Origin: Pseudomonas extremaustralis | GTDB taxonomy: Bacteria > Pseudomonadota > Gammaproteobacteria > Pseudomonadales > Pseudomonadaceae | Length of the DNA stretch: 64,000 nt | NCBI RefSeq assembly: GCF_900102035.1 | Contig: NZ_LT629689.1 | Span: forward strand, 3,146,001 to 3,210,000 | Direction: 5' to 3' | Shown here: piece after piece, positions 8,456-20,746 of the stretch | Numbering within the stretch: the stretch's first letter is position 1 | Layout: every line of letters starts with the position of its first letter | Notes under the pieces: model-generated | Seen by the model: only the letters and a program-made list of their open reading frames with translations | What the model was told of the DNA's origin: nothing | The model's database searches: none | Program-made: the position numbers and the translations under genes

Positions 8456-9838
8456 GTGATCACTGCCACCGCCGCCCTCACCCGCCCCGCACGCGTCCGC
8501 CGTGAAGTGCGCAACCTGATGACCCTCGCCCTGCCGATCATGATCGGCCAACTGGCAACCACGGCGATGAGCTTCGTCGATGCGGTGATGGCCGGGCGTG
8601 TCAGCCCTCAGGACCTGGCGGCGGTGGGCCTGGGCAATTCGATCTGGATTCCGGTGTACCTGCTGATGACCGGCACCTTGCTGGCCACCACGCCGAAAGT
8701 CGCCCAGCGCTACGGTGCAGGCGACTACCGCGAGATCGGCCCGTTGGTGCGCCAGTCCTTGTGGCTGGCAGTGGTGGTCGGCATCGCCGGGGCATTGCTG
8801 CTGCTTTGCGCCGAACCGATCCTGCATGCCATGAACGTCGAGCCCGCCCTGATCGAACCGTCCATGGGCTACCTGCATGGCATTGCCGCCGGCATGCCGG
8901 CCGTCGCGCTGTATTACGTGCTGCGCTGTTTCAGCGATGGCCTGGGCCGCACGCGGCCGAGCATGGTGATGGGCCTGTGCGGGCTGGCGCTGAATATTCC
9001 ATTGAACTACATCTTCATCTACGGCCACCTGGGCGTGCCGGCCATGGGCGGCGTGGGCTGCGGCTGGGCCACGGCCATCGCGATGTGGGTGATGATGCTC
9101 GGCCTGGTCGGCTGGACCCGCTGGGGCCCGGCGTATCAGAGCAGCGAACTGTTCAAGCGTTTCGACTGGCCGCAGTGGTCGGTGATCAAGCGCATATTGG
9201 GGATTGGCCTGCCGATCGGCATCGCGATCTTTGCCGAGTCGAGCATCTTTGCCGTGATCGCGCTGCTGCTCGGCGGTTTGGGCGCCATGGTGGTGTCCGG
9301 CCATCAGATCGCGCTGAACGTCAGTTCCCTGGTGTTCATGATCCCCTACTCCCTGAGCACAGCCGTCACCGTGCGCGTCGGCCAGGCCCTGGGCCGTGGC
9401 GAGCCGCGTGAGGCACGCTTCGCCGCCGGGGTCGGCATGGGCACGGCGCTGGCGTATGCCTGCCTGTCCTGCAGCCTGATGCTGGTGTTTCGCGAGCAGA
9501 TTGCGGCGATCTACACCTCGGACCCGATCGTTATCCACCTGGCGTCGACGTTGATTGTGTTCTCCGCGCTGTTCCAGTTTTCCGATTCGATCCAAGTCAC
9601 CGCCGCCGGTGCGTTGCGCGGCTATCAGGACACCCGGGTCACCATGGTGCTGACACTGTTCGCCTATTGGGGCGTGGGGTTGCCGGTGGGTTATGCCCTG
9701 GGGTTGACCGACTGGCTCGGCGAACCCAGCGGCCCGAGCGGGTTGTGGCAAGGGCTGATCGTGGGCCTGAGCTGTGCGGCGGGGATGTTGCTGGTGCGCC
9801 TGGCGCGCAGTGCACGCCGACGCATTCGCCAACGGTAG
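8456..9838 (+). CDS. MATE family multidrug efflux protein (NorM/PmpM type)
   Basis: 460 residues with about 12 predicted membrane helices in two similar bundles of six, as in MATE exporters. Typical sequences are 'LALPIMIGQLATTAMSFVD' and 'VSGHQIALNVSSL'. The frame opens with GTG at 8456; no stronger ATG start precedes the first helix. NorM-type pumps export cationic drugs and dyes in exchange for H+ or Na+. The gene is divergent from pdxB and converges on tusA with a gap of only five bases. Confidence 0.9.
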   Translation: MITATAALTRPARVRREVRNLMTLALPIMIGQLATTAMSFVDAVMAGRVSPQDLAAVGLGNSIWIPVYLLMTGTLLATTPKVAQRYGAGDYREIGPLVRQSLWLAVVVGIAGALLLLCAEPILHAMNVEPALIEPSMGYLHGIAAGMPAVALYYVLRCFSDGLGRTRPSMVMGLCGLALNIPLNYIFIYGHLGVPAMGGVGCGWATAIAMWVMMLGLVGWTRWGPAYQSSELFKRFDWPQWSVIKRILGIGLPIGIAIFAESSIFAVIALLLGGLGAMVVSGHQIALNVSSLVFMIPYSLSTAVTVRVGQALGRGEPREARFAAGVGMGTALAYACLSCSLMLVFREQIAAIYTSDPIVIHLASTLIVFSALFQFSDSIQVTAAGALRGYQDTRVTMVLTLFAYWGVGLPVGYALGLTDWLGEPSGPSGLWQGLIVGLSCAAGMLLVRLARSARRRIRQR

Positions 9839-9843
9839 GAGCG

Positions 9844-10095
9844 TCAGTCGGCTTTTTTGCGGATCCAGTACAGATAAGTGCCGGCCTGCTCCTGCTGCCC
9901 CACCAGTTCGTGGTCCAGGAAAACGCAGAACTTGGGGATATCGCGGCGCGTCGACGGGTCGGTCGCGATGACCTTGAGCAAGCCGCCAGGCGGCAGGTCG
10001 CGGATGTGCTGGTGCAGCATCATTACCGGCTCCGGGCAGTTGAGGCCCGTGGCGTCAAGGGTGCCGTCGACGGCGGTGTCGGTCATATCGCTCAT
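9844..10095 (-). CDS. tusA: Sulfur carrier protein TusA
   Basis: 83 residues, one SirA/TusA domain. The 'LNCPEPVM' motif supplies the persulfide-carrying Cys20, and the C-terminal 'YLYWIRKK' strand is typical. AGGAG six bases upstream fixes the ATG at 10095. TusA passes sulfur from cysteine desulfurase toward tRNA 2-thiouridine and other sulfur transfer steps. It is 27 bases downstream of rlmM on the same strand, so the two are probably co-transcribed. A second, different TusA-like protein is encoded at 63493-63732. Confidence 0.9.
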   Translation of the reverse strand: MSDMTDTAVDGTLDATGLNCPEPVMMLHQHIRDLPPGGLLKVIATDPSTRRDIPKFCVFLDHELVGQQEQAGTYLYWIRKKAD

Positions 10096-10122
10096 TGATT
10101 ACTCCTGAAGCAGACGCGCAGT

Positions 10123-11199
10123 TTAACGGGCCTTGGTTTTCTTCACATCCACCAGCCGACGCAGGTGGCAGGTCACTTCTTCACGGTCGTGGTACAGCTG
10201 CTTGCAACCGATTTCCACCCGGATCCCACGTGCCTTGAAGCCTTCCTCGATACGCTCGAGTAAGCGCTTGACCTCGGCGTAACGCTGTTTCATCGGCAAC
10301 TTCAGGTTCACCACCGCTTCACGGCAATAGCCCTCGCCGATCCAGGTTTCCAACAGCGCGGCATTGCGCGCCGGTTTCTCGACGATGTCGCACACCATCC
10401 AGTCCACCGGCTGCTTGGGCACGAAGGTGAAGCCGTCGGCCATCAGGTGTTGCACCAGGCCGGTGTCCATCAGGCTTTCGGCCATGGGGCCGTTGTCGAT
10501 GGCGGTCACCAGCATGCCCCGGTTGACCAGTTGCCAGGTCCAGCCGCCGGGAGCGGCGCCCAGGTCGACGCCGGTCATGTCGCCGTGCAGGCGCTCGTCC
10601 CACTGGTCGCGGGGGATGAAGTGGTGCCAGGCCTCTTCCAGCTTCAGGGTCGAGCGGCTGGGCGCGTCGCGGGGGAATTTCAGGCGCGGGATGCCCATCG
10701 GCCACATCGCCGAGTTATTCGACTCGGCCAGGCCCATGAACACTTCACGACCGCTCTTGAAGGTCAGCAGAAGGCGTGGCTTGCTCGGGTCATCCACCAG
10801 CTTGCCGGCGTTGATCAGGGCTTTGCGCAGGTGCACTTCGAATTTCTTGCAGAAGTTCGACAGTTCCTTGCCGTCGTTGGTGTCGACCATTTCCAGCCAC
10901 AGGCTGCCGCACACCGGGAAGCCTTGCAGGTGATTGAGGATCACGCTGATGCGGTCGGTTTCCGGCAGGTCGATGAACACCCCGCGCGCCCACTGCCTTG
11001 GGAAGATCAGCTCGGCAAAACGCTGGCCGTGCATCAGGCGCTGGGCGCCGTCTTCCTCGGTGCAGACAAATTCGGCGCAGGCGCTGCCGGTCTTGGCCTT
11101 GGCGTAGCCGGAAACGTTCAGGCGCGCGGCGTGTTCCGCGATCTCGGAACAGACTTCGCCTTCAAAACCCGGGCGGCAGTGCATAAAAAGGGTGTTCAT
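10123..11199 (-). CDS. rlmM: 23S rRNA (cytidine 2498-2'-O)-methyltransferase
   Basis: 358 residues from an ATG at 11199 with AGGAG five bases before it. The N-terminus 'MNTLFMHCRPGFEGEV' opens a THUMP-like domain. The C-terminal Rossmann methyltransferase has the SAM motif 'GVDLGAAPGGWTWQL', an acidic catalytic-region 'VDWMVCDIVEKP' and 'VVNLKLPMKQR'. RlmM adds the 2'-O-methyl at C2498 in the peptidyl transferase region of 23S rRNA before 50S assembly is complete. It sits upstream of tusA in the same direction. Confidence 0.94.
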   Translation of the reverse strand: MNTLFMHCRPGFEGEVCSEIAEHAARLNVSGYAKAKTGSACAEFVCTEEDGAQRLMHGQRFAELIFPRQWARGVFIDLPETDRISVILNHLQGFPVCGSLWLEMVDTNDGKELSNFCKKFEVHLRKALINAGKLVDDPSKPRLLLTFKSGREVFMGLAESNNSAMWPMGIPRLKFPRDAPSRSTLKLEEAWHHFIPRDQWDERLHGDMTGVDLGAAPGGWTWQLVNRGMLVTAIDNGPMAESLMDTGLVQHLMADGFTFVPKQPVDWMVCDIVEKPARNAALLETWIGEGYCREAVVNLKLPMKQRYAEVKRLLERIEEGFKARGIRVEIGCKQLYHDREEVTCHLRRLVDVKKTKAR

Positions 11200-11395
11200 C
11201 GATTCTCCTGGCGACGCAACGGACTTGCGGTATCGCAATGTCTGTCATGAAAACGCGCGCATGATAGCTGACTTCGGAACCTTGGATCTGTCCATAGAGT
11301 CCAGTAATTAGCCAGCTACTGAAAACAGCGCTAGTTTGTTAGTTCTGTTCGTCCCGTCAGGTCCGTAGCCGTGCGGACCATAAGGAGTCATGTCA

Positions 11396-14137
<2,742 letters not shown>

Positions 14138-14152
14138 GCGACGCTGTAAATC

Positions 14153-14247
14153 AAATGTGGGAGGGGGCTTGCTCCCGATGGCGGTGGATCAGGTACAAAC
14201 ATTCAACCTGACCCATCGCCATCGGGAGCAAGCCCCCTCCCACATTT
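14153..14247. repeat. REPIN, GGGAGGGGGCTTGCTCCCGAT class
   Basis: Two inverted copies of a REP unit: AATGTGGGAGGGGGCTTGCT... at the left and its complement ending CCCCCTCCCACATTT at the right, with about 45 bases between them. Each arm forms its own hairpin (GGGAGcaAGCccCCTCCC type), and the pair can form a long cruciform or terminator-like structure. The same class recurs at 28812-28904 and, as a single unit, at 19788-19812. Confidence 0.88.
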
Positions 14248-14258
14248 TTGACCGAAGA

Positions 14259-15197
14259 TCAGCCGAAGAGCCACTTCCACAACAGCACCAGCACCACCAC
14301 TGCCAGCACCGGCCGTGCAACGCGGTAGGCCTTGGGATGCTTGCGCTTCCACTGTTTGACCACACTGCTGATCTTGTCGCTGAACGACTTGCTCCAGGCG
14401 TAGGCCTGGTTGATGCCGCCGACGCGTTCGTCATCCAGGTTCTGCGGCGCGGTGGCGCGACCCAGTTGCGCGCTGACCCAACGGTTGATGCGGGTCATCA
14501 GCGGACTGCTCAGCGGACGCTCGATGTCGCAGAACAGGATCACCCGGGTCGTGTCTGTCTCGTTCTTCACCCAGTGCACGTAGGTTTCGTCGAACATCAC
14601 GTCTTCACCGTCGTGCCAGGCGTATTCCTGGCCATCGACGAAGATGCGGCAGGCGTCGGAGTTCGGCGTGGACAGGCCCAAGTGATAACGCAGGGAGCCG
14701 GCAAACGGGTCACGGTGCGGGTTGAGGTGGCTGCCGCCCGGCAACAGCGCGAACATCGCGCCCTTGACGTTGGGAATGCTGCTCACCAGCTCTACGGTCC
14801 TGGGGCACAGCGCCGCGGCCGACGGCAGCGGTTTGTCGTACCACTTGAGGTAGAAACGCTTCCAGCCCTTCTTGAAGAACGAACCGAAGCCGGCGTCGTT
14901 GTTCTTCTCGGCGGCGCGGATGTAACCCTCGTCGAACAGGTGCATGGCCTCTTCGCGGATCACTTCCCAGTTGTCCTTGAGCACATCCAGTTCCGGGAAC
15001 TTGCTGCGGTCCAGGTACGGCTTGGAAGGCACGGCGGAAAACAGGTACATCAAGGCGTTATACGGGGCGAACAACGCCGAATGGTTGACGAACTGGCGCA
15101 ACATCGGCAAACGGGCCTTGCCGCGCAGATGCACGTACAGCGTGCTGCCGATAAACACCAGCAACACCGACAGCTTGGCGGCCAAAGAAAAGGTCAT
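14259..15197 (-). CDS. Aspartyl/asparaginyl beta-hydroxylase family dioxygenase, LpxO-like
   Basis: 312 residues; ATG at 15197 with AGGAG seven bases upstream. It has an N-terminal membrane helix (about 4-22) and a C-terminal helix ('VARPVLAVVVLVLLWKWLF'). The middle is the Asp/Asn hydroxylase fold with the iron ligand motif 'LNPHRDP' (H-x-D), a later His in 'DETYVHWV' and a 2-oxoglutarate-binding Arg ('TTRVILFCDIERP'). This matches LpxO, the inner-membrane enzyme that hydroxylates the secondary acyl chain of lipid A, found in one or two copies in pseudomonads. The family is clear; the lipid A substrate is by analogy. Confidence 0.85.
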   Translation of the reverse strand: MTFSLAAKLSVLLVFIGSTLYVHLRGKARLPMLRQFVNHSALFAPYNALMYLFSAVPSKPYLDRSKFPELDVLKDNWEVIREEAMHLFDEGYIRAAEKNNDAGFGSFFKKGWKRFYLKWYDKPLPSAAALCPRTVELVSSIPNVKGAMFALLPGGSHLNPHRDPFAGSLRYHLGLSTPNSDACRIFVDGQEYAWHDGEDVMFDETYVHWVKNETDTTRVILFCDIERPLSSPLMTRINRWVSAQLGRATAPQNLDDERVGGINQAYAWSKSFSDKISSVVKQWKRKHPKAYRVARPVLAVVVLVLLWKWLFG

Positions 15198-15340
15198 GCA
15201 GCAACTCCTGGAAATAAGCGCCCGGCCAACAGACTCCCTGCAACGGGAGACCGGACGTAGCAGCCGGGCATGATAAACAGTTGGGCCATTATGCAGAAGG
15301 CCCCGGCTGACCGGCTGACACAAATCAACCCCTGTGGCGC

Positions 15341-16315
15341 TCAGGCCTGGTTTTCCTGATCGGTAAACAGATCGCTGAACAGCATGCTAGACAGGTAGCG
15401 TTCACCGGAGTCCGGTAGGATCACGACGATGGTCTTGCCCTGCATTTCCGGCTTCTCGGCCAGGCGTACGGCGACTGCCATCGCTGCCCCGCAGGAAATC
15501 CCGCACAAAATCCCCTCTTCCTGCATCAAGCGCCGGGCCATGGCCTTGGATTCCTCGTCGGTCACCAGTTCCACGCGGTCGACCATCGACAGGTCGAGGT
15601 TCTTCGGCACGAAACCGGCACCGATGCCCTGGATCTTGTGCGGGCTGGGCTTGATCTCTTCACCGGCCAGGGCCTGGGTAATCACCGGCGACGCCATTGG
15701 CTCGACGGCCACCGACAGAATCGGTTTGCCCGCGGTGTTCTTGATATAGCGCGACACCCCGGTAATGGTGCCGCCGGTGCCGACGCCCGCCACCAGCACG
15801 TCCACGGCGCCATCGGTGTCGTTCCAGATTTCCGGACCGGTGGTTTTTTCGTGGATCGCCGGGTTGGCCGGGTTTTCGAACTGCGCGGGCATGAAATAGC
15901 TGGCCGGGTCGCTGGCGAGGATTTCAGCGGCCTTGTCGATTGCGCCTTTCATGCCTTTGGCCGGTTCGGTCAGCACCAGCTCGGCACCGAGGGCCTTGAG
16001 CACCTTGCGCCGTTCGATACTCATGGACGCCGGCATCGTCAGCAGCAGTTTGTAGCCACGGGCAGCGGCGACAAACGCCAGGCCGATACCGGTATTGCCC
16101 GACGTCGGTTCGACAATGGTCATGCCAGGCTTTAGTTTGCCGGTGCTTTCCGCGTCCCAGATCATGTTTGCGCCGATGCGGCACTTCACCGAATAGCCGG
16201 GGTTACGCCCCTCGATCTTGGCCAGAATGGTCACGCCACGCGGGGCAACGCGGTTGATCTGAACCAGTGGCGTGTTTCCGATGGAGTGCGCGTTGTCTGC
16301 AAAGATGCGGCTCAT
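15341..16315 (-). CDS. cysK: Cysteine synthase A (O-acetylserine sulfhydrylase)
   Basis: 324 residues. The PLP lysine is Lys44 in '[12 protein letters not shown]', the substrate loop is '[11 protein letters not shown]', the phosphate-binding loop is '[10 protein letters not shown]', and 'GISCGAA' contacts the pyridine ring. '[12 protein letters not shown]' is of the CysK rather than the CysM type. It makes cysteine from O-acetylserine and sulfide in the cytoplasm. AGGA precedes the ATG by six bases. It is transcribed alone, divergent from the DUF748 gene. Confidence 0.95.
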   Translation of the reverse strand: MSRIFADNAHSIGNTPLVQINRVAPRGVTILAKIEGRNPGYSVKCRIGANMIWDAESTGKLKPGMTIVEPTSGNTGIGLAFVAAARGYKLLLTMPASMSIERRKVLKALGAELVLTEPAKGMKGAIDKAAEILASDPASYFMPAQFENPANPAIHEKTTGPEIWNDTDGAVDVLVAGVGTGGTITGVSRYIKNTAGKPILSVAVEPMASPVITQALAGEEIKPSPHKIQGIGAGFVPKNLDLSMVDRVELVTDEESKAMARRLMQEEGILCGISCGAAMAVAVRLAEKPEMQGKTIVVILPDSGERYLSSMLFSDLFTDQENQA

Positions 16316-16441
16316 GGCGGGTCCTATTGGTCAATTTTCAGGAAGGCCCCAAGGGTATGCCTCGTGTTGCAACGCGTCCAGTCAGAGGAACGTTGCATGC
16401 CTCAGCGCAGTCCACCGCCTACCTGCATGGAGAACTGCCCG

Positions 16442-17518
16442 ATGAAACGTCGCTACAGCTGGCCGCTATGGACCGTCGCCGGACTGGTGGTGGTGCTGGT
16501 CGCCCTCGACCTCGCCCTGCCCTACCTGGTGCGCAACTACCTGAATGACAAGCTCGCCGACATGGGCGACTACCGTGGCCAGGTCACCGACGTGGACCTG
16601 GCCCTGTGGCGCGGCGCCTACCGGATCAATGGCCTGCAGATCGTCAAGGTCGATGGCAAGGTGCCCGTACCGTTCGTCAAGGCGCCGCTGATAGACCTGG
16701 CGGTGAGCTGGCATTCATTGTGGTACGACCATGGGGTGGTAGCCCGGGTGCGCTTTATCAACCCCGAGGTCAACTTCGTCGACGGCGGCGCCGACCAGCA
16801 GGCGTCCCAGACCGGTAAGGGCACCGACTGGCGCGCGCAACTGGGAAAACTTTTGCCGATCACCCTGGATGAAGTGCGCATCGAAGACGGCAAGGTCGCC
16901 TTTCATAACTTCAGCTCCAAACCGCCGGTGAACATCACGGCCACCTCGGTCAACGCCAGCTTCTATAACCTGACCAACGTGGAGGACGTCAAAGGCAAGC
17001 GCGACGCCCGCTTCGACGGCAAAGCCCTGCTGCAAGGCCAGGCACCGCTGGAAGCCAGCGCCACCTTTGACCCGTTGAGCGATTTCGAAAACTTCGAGTT
17101 CCGCTTCCGCGCCAAGGATTTGCAACTCAAGCGCATGAATGACTTCGCGTCGGCCTACGGCAAATTCGATTTCAAGGCCGGCACCGGCGATGTGGTGATC
17201 GAAGCCCGGGCGGAAAACGGCCAATTGCACGGCTACATCAAGCCACTGCTGCGGGATGTGGAAGTCTTCGACTGGCAGCAGGACGTGGAAAACAAGGACA
17301 AGAACATCTTTCGCTCGATCTGGGAGGCCGTGGTCGGTGCCAGCGAGACCGTGCTGAAAAACCAGTCCAAGAACCAGTTCGCCACCCGCGTCGAACTCAG
17401 CGGCAGCGTGCATCAGCAAAATGTCAGCGCGTTCTCCGCCTTTTTGGCGATTTTGCGCAACGGTTTCATCCAGGCCTTCAACGCCCGCTACGAACAACCC
17501 AAGCCCAGCGCCGGCTGA
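16442..17518 (+). CDS. DUF748 (AsmA-like) membrane-anchored periplasmic protein
   Basis: 358 residues from the ATG at 16442, with GGAG nine bases upstream. There is one N-terminal signal-anchor ('WTVAGLVVVLVALDLALPYLV'-like, residues 9-28), then a long beta-rich periplasmic part with 'VDLALWRGAYRINGLQI', typical of DUF748. The family belongs to the wider AsmA/TamB/YhdP group of bridge-like proteins thought to act in the envelope, possibly in phospholipid transport. Most DUF748 proteins are much longer, so this is a short member. It is flanked by cysK (divergent) and a REPIN, with no operon partner. Confidence 0.8.
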   Translation: MKRRYSWPLWTVAGLVVVLVALDLALPYLVRNYLNDKLADMGDYRGQVTDVDLALWRGAYRINGLQIVKVDGKVPVPFVKAPLIDLAVSWHSLWYDHGVVARVRFINPEVNFVDGGADQQASQTGKGTDWRAQLGKLLPITLDEVRIEDGKVAFHNFSSKPPVNITATSVNASFYNLTNVEDVKGKRDARFDGKALLQGQAPLEASATFDPLSDFENFEFRFRAKDLQLKRMNDFASAYGKFDFKAGTGDVVIEARAENGQLHGYIKPLLRDVEVFDWQQDVENKDKNIFRSIWEAVVGASETVLKNQSKNQFATRVELSGSVHQQNVSAFSAFLAILRNGFIQAFNARYEQPKPSAG

Positions 17519-17535
17519 TCCCACCCAGCAACAAT

Positions 17536-17633
17536 GTAGGAGCGAGCTTGCTCGCGAAAGACGTCAACGATAACGCGCACATCCAGACTCTACGCGGCGT
17601 CCTCACGTTTTTCGCGAGCAAGCTCGCTCCTAC
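17536..17633. repeat. REPIN, GTAGGAGCGAGCTTGCTCGCGAA class
   Basis: Perfect inverted arms GTAGGAGCGAGCTTGCTCGC.. and ..GCGAGCAAGCTCGCTCCTAC, with about 50 bases between. The inner sequence ACGTCAACGAT after the left arm is also found in the copy at 42953-43050, which shows a common origin. Confidence 0.9.
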
Positions 17634-17731
17634 GCTGACTGGCCATTCAGAGACTGAATAGCCCGTCTGCGTTCACAGTCGCCGGGGCTGCGCGGTATAG
17701 TCCCGGCATTGATGAATTCGAGGAATGACCG

Positions 17732-18577
17732 ATGAAGTTCGAAGGCACCCAGGCCTACGTTGCCACCGATGACCTGAAACTGGCCGTCAACGCCGCCATC
17801 ACGTTGGAGCGTCCGCTGCTGGTCAAGGGTGAACCCGGCACCGGCAAGACCATGCTCGCCGAGCAACTGGCCGAATCCTTTGGCGCCAAGCTGATCACCT
17901 GGCACATCAAGTCCACCACCAAGGCGCATCAGGGCCTGTATGAGTACGACGCGGTCAGCCGCCTGCGTGACTCGCAACTGGGCGTCGACAAAGTGCACGA
18001 CGTGCGCAACTACCTGAAGAAAGGCAAGCTCTGGGAAGCATTCGAGTCCGAGGAGCGGGTGATCCTGCTGATCGATGAAATCGACAAGGCCGACATCGAG
18101 TTCCCCAACGACTTGCTGCAAGAACTCGACAAGATGGAGTTCTACGTCTACGAAATCGACGAGACCATCAAGGCCAAGAAACGCCCGATCATCATCATCA
18201 CCTCCAACAACGAAAAAGAGCTGCCGGACGCGTTCCTGCGCCGCTGCTTCTTCCACTACATAGCCTTCCCCGACCGCACCACCCTGCAAAAAATCGTCGA
18301 CGTGCACTACCCCGACATCAAGAAAGACCTGGTCAGCGAAGCGCTGGACGTGTTTTTCGACGTGCGCAAAGTGCCGGGCCTGAAGAAAAAACCTTCCACC
18401 TCCGAACTGGTGGACTGGCTCAAGCTGCTGATGGCCGACAACATCGGCGAAGCGGTGCTGCGCGAACGCGATCCCACCAAGGCCATCCCGCCCCTGGCCG
18501 GTGCCTTGGTCAAGAACGAGCAAGACGTGCAGCTACTGGAACGTCTGGCATTCATGAGCCGTCGCGGTAATCGATAA
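17732..18577 (+). CDS. MoxR-family AAA+ ATPase
   Basis: 281 residues. Walker A is GEPGTGKT (33-40), Walker B 'VILLIDEIDKAD', sensor 1 'IIIITSNNEKELPDAF' and the arginine finger region 'LRRCFFHYI'. MoxR ATPases are chaperone-like and usually work with a von Willebrand A (VWA) protein encoded next door. Here the stop overlaps the start of the VWA gene by one base (TAATG), so translation is coupled. GAGGA lies upstream of the ATG. The client of this particular pair is not known to me. Confidence 0.9.
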   Translation: MKFEGTQAYVATDDLKLAVNAAITLERPLLVKGEPGTGKTMLAEQLAESFGAKLITWHIKSTTKAHQGLYEYDAVSRLRDSQLGVDKVHDVRNYLKKGKLWEAFESEERVILLIDEIDKADIEFPNDLLQELDKMEFYVYEIDETIKAKKRPIIIITSNNEKELPDAFLRRCFFHYIAFPDRTTLQKIVDVHYPDIKKDLVSEALDVFFDVRKVPGLKKKPSTSELVDWLKLLMADNIGEAVLRERDPTKAIPPLAGALVKNEQDVQLLERLAFMSRRGNR

Positions 18578-19755
18578 TGTTGCTCAACCTGTTCAATGAA
18601 ATGCGCGCCGCCAAGGTGCCGGTGTCGGTGCGCGAGCTGCTTGACCTGATCAACGCCCTGAAACAGCGCGTGACCTTCGCCGACATGGACGAGTTCTACT
18701 ACTTGGCCCGGGCGATCCTGGTCAAGGACGAGCGGCATTTCGACAAGTTCGACCGTGCCTTCAGCGCCTATTTCAACGGCCTGGAAAAGCTCGACGACCA
18801 CTTGCAGGCGCTGATCCCCGAAGACTGGCTGCGCAAGGAGTTCGAGCGTTCGCTGACGGATGAAGAGCGCGCGCAGATCCAGTCCCTCGGCGGCCTCGAC
18901 AAACTCATCGAGGAGTTCAAGAAACGCCTGGAAGAACAAAAGGAACGCCACGCCGGCGGCAATAAGTGGATCGGCACCGGCGGCACCAGCCCGTTCGGTT
19001 CCGGCGGCTACAACCCGGAAGGCATTCGCGTCGGCGATGCCGGCAAGCGCCAGGGCAAGGCGGTCAAGGTCTGGGACCAGCGCGAGTACAAGAACCTCGA
19101 CGACCAGGTGGAGCTGGGCACGCGCAACATCAAGGTGGCCCTGCGTCGCCTGCGCAAGTTCGCGCGCCAGGGCGCGGCCGAAGAGCTGGACATTGACGGC
19201 ACCATCGACCACACCGCCCGCGATGCCGGGCTGCTGAACATCCAGATGCGCCCGGAGCGGCGCAACACCATCAAGCTGCTGTTGCTGTTCGACATCGGCG
19301 GCTCGATGGACGCCCATGTGAAGATCTGCGAAGAACTGTTCTCGGCGTGCAAGACCGAGTTCAAGCACCTGGAGTACTTCTACTTCCACAACTTCGTGTA
19401 CGAGTCGGTGTGGAAGAACAACCAGCGCCGCACGTCGGAGCGCACCGCCACCCAGGACCTGCTGCACAAGTACGGAGCCGACTACAAAGTGATCTTTATC
19501 GGTGATGCGTCGATGGCGCCGTATGAGATCACCCAGGCCGGCGGCAGCGTCGAGCACTGGAACGAGGAGCCGGGGTATGTGTGGATGCAGCGCTTCATGG
19601 CCAAGTACAAGAAGCTGATCTGGATAAACCCGTATCCCAAGGACACCTGGGGCTATACCGCCTCGACCGGGATCGTGCGGGAGTTGGTCGAGGACCAGAT
19701 GTATCCGCTGACCTTGCGCGGGCTGGAAGAAGGCATGCGCTTTCTCTCCAAATAA
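18577..19755 (+). CDS. VWA domain protein, CoxE-like, partner of MoxR ATPase
   Basis: 392 residues. The N-terminal half is helical and charged. Around 130-150 there is a glycine-rich linker ('GTGGTSPFGSGGYNPEG'). The C-terminal half is a VWA domain with the metal-binding DxGxS motif in 'LLFDIGGSMDAH'. No signal peptide or membrane helix is visible, so it is cytoplasmic. Because it is translationally coupled to the MoxR ATPase before it, the two probably form one complex that uses ATP to remodel or insert a cofactor into a target protein. Confidence 0.88.
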   Translation: MLLNLFNEMRAAKVPVSVRELLDLINALKQRVTFADMDEFYYLARAILVKDERHFDKFDRAFSAYFNGLEKLDDHLQALIPEDWLRKEFERSLTDEERAQIQSLGGLDKLIEEFKKRLEEQKERHAGGNKWIGTGGTSPFGSGGYNPEGIRVGDAGKRQGKAVKVWDQREYKNLDDQVELGTRNIKVALRRLRKFARQGAAEELDIDGTIDHTARDAGLLNIQMRPERRNTIKLLLLFDIGGSMDAHVKICEELFSACKTEFKHLEYFYFHNFVYESVWKNNQRRTSERTATQDLLHKYGADYKVIFIGDASMAPYEITQAGGSVEHWNEEPGYVWMQRFMAKYKKLIWINPYPKDTWGYTASTGIVRELVEDQMYPLTLRGLEEGMRFLSK

Positions 19756-19787
19756 CCCGCCCTCTCCTACTCAACACAACCTCCACA

Positions 19788-19812
19788 TGTGGGAGCAAGC
19801 CCCCTCCCACAG
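19788..19812. repeat. Single REP unit
   Basis: ATGTGGGAGCAAGCCCCCTCCCACA is one arm of the REPIN class seen at 14153 and 28812, without its partner. It lies between the converging VWA gene and pxpC. Confidence 0.75.
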
Positions 19813-19831
19813 TTCTGGTCCACAGTGTTCT

Positions 19832-20746
19832 TTAGCCTGTGGTAAACCGCTGCAAAAACGCCACATGCTGGCGATGCGCCGTTTCCTGCACCATCGGCGC
19901 CAGGCGCACCGTTTCCCCCGGCAAACACTGCGCCAGCCGCGCCAGCGCCAAGGGCGTGAGCGCACCCAGACGCGGGTAGCCGCCAATGGTCTGCCGGTCA
20001 TTGAGCAACACAATCGGCTGCCCATCCGGCGGCACCTGGATCGCCCCCAGGGGGATGCCTTCGGAAATCAGCGATGGCCCCTGGTACTCGAGCGGCGTGC
20101 CCAGCAAACGCATGCCCATGCGGTCGGCGCGGCTGTCGAGGGTCCATTCGGTGTTGAAGGCATCGAACAGGCTCTGGCCGCTGAACCGGCCGATCTGCGC
20201 ACCGACGATCACATCCAGTGGCGCTTTGGCCGGTAGCGCGGTGGTGCTCAACACCTTCATCGCCCCGCCGGTACCGGAATAGCCCAACCACCCGCCTTCA
20301 GCCAAGGGCTTGCCGAAGCCATCCAGCCCGCCCAGTTCCTCACGCACCACCGTCGCACAACTGCCCAGCACGTCTGGCGCATCGAATCCGCCCGGCGCCG
20401 CCAGGTAAGCGCGCGCGCCGCTGAACGGTTGGGTAAAGCGCAAACGCTGGCCCTTTTGCAGGATAAAACCGCGACCGGGGCGGATGGCGCGCTCATCGAT
20501 ATACGCGCCCAGGTCCGCGCCCGCCAACGCCAGCAGGCAATACTCCTCGGCGCGCAGGGTAAACCCGCCCAGGGTGATTTCCACCACCGGCGCGTCCAGC
20601 GCATTACCCAGCAGCCAGTTGGCCCAGGACATCGACACCCAATCCAACGCCCCGCCCTGGGTCACGCCCAGGTGGCGCACGCCAAAGCGGCCGGCGTCCT
20701 GCAACAGGCACAGCGGGGTGCTGGCCTCGATCGTCAAACGGCTCAT
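19832..20746 (-). CDS. pxpC: 5-oxoprolinase subunit C, biotin-dependent carboxyltransferase fold
   Basis: 304 residues with the AHS2 domain: 'LLQDAGRFGVRHLGVTQGG', 'ANWLLGN' and 'GYPRLGALTPLAL'. Together with PxpA and PxpB it forms the bacterial ATP-dependent enzyme that opens 5-oxoproline (pyroglutamate) to glutamate. Its start overlaps the pxpB stop by four bases (ATGA), so the three subunits are read from one message in the order A, B, C. It is cytoplasmic. Confidence 0.93.
   Translation of the reverse strand: MSRLTIEASTPLCLLQDAGRFGVRHLGVTQGGALDWVSMSWANWLLGNALDAPVVEITLGGFTLRAEEYCLLALAGADLGAYIDERAIRPGRGFILQKGQRLRFTQPFSGARAYLAAPGGFDAPDVLGSCATVVREELGGLDGFGKPLAEGGWLGYSGTGGAMKVLSTTALPAKAPLDVIVGAQIGRFSGQSLFDAFNTEWTLDSRADRMGMRLLGTPLEYQGPSLISEGIPLGAIQVPPDGQPIVLLNDRQTIGGYPRLGALTPLALARLAQCLPGETVRLAPMVQETAHRQHVAFLQRFTTG

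Noticed and set aside
8399..9832. A 477-codon frame antisense to the MATE gene
   Set aside because: Low-complexity H/Q/R/A-rich translation with no ribosome site, opposite a clear 12-helix transporter.
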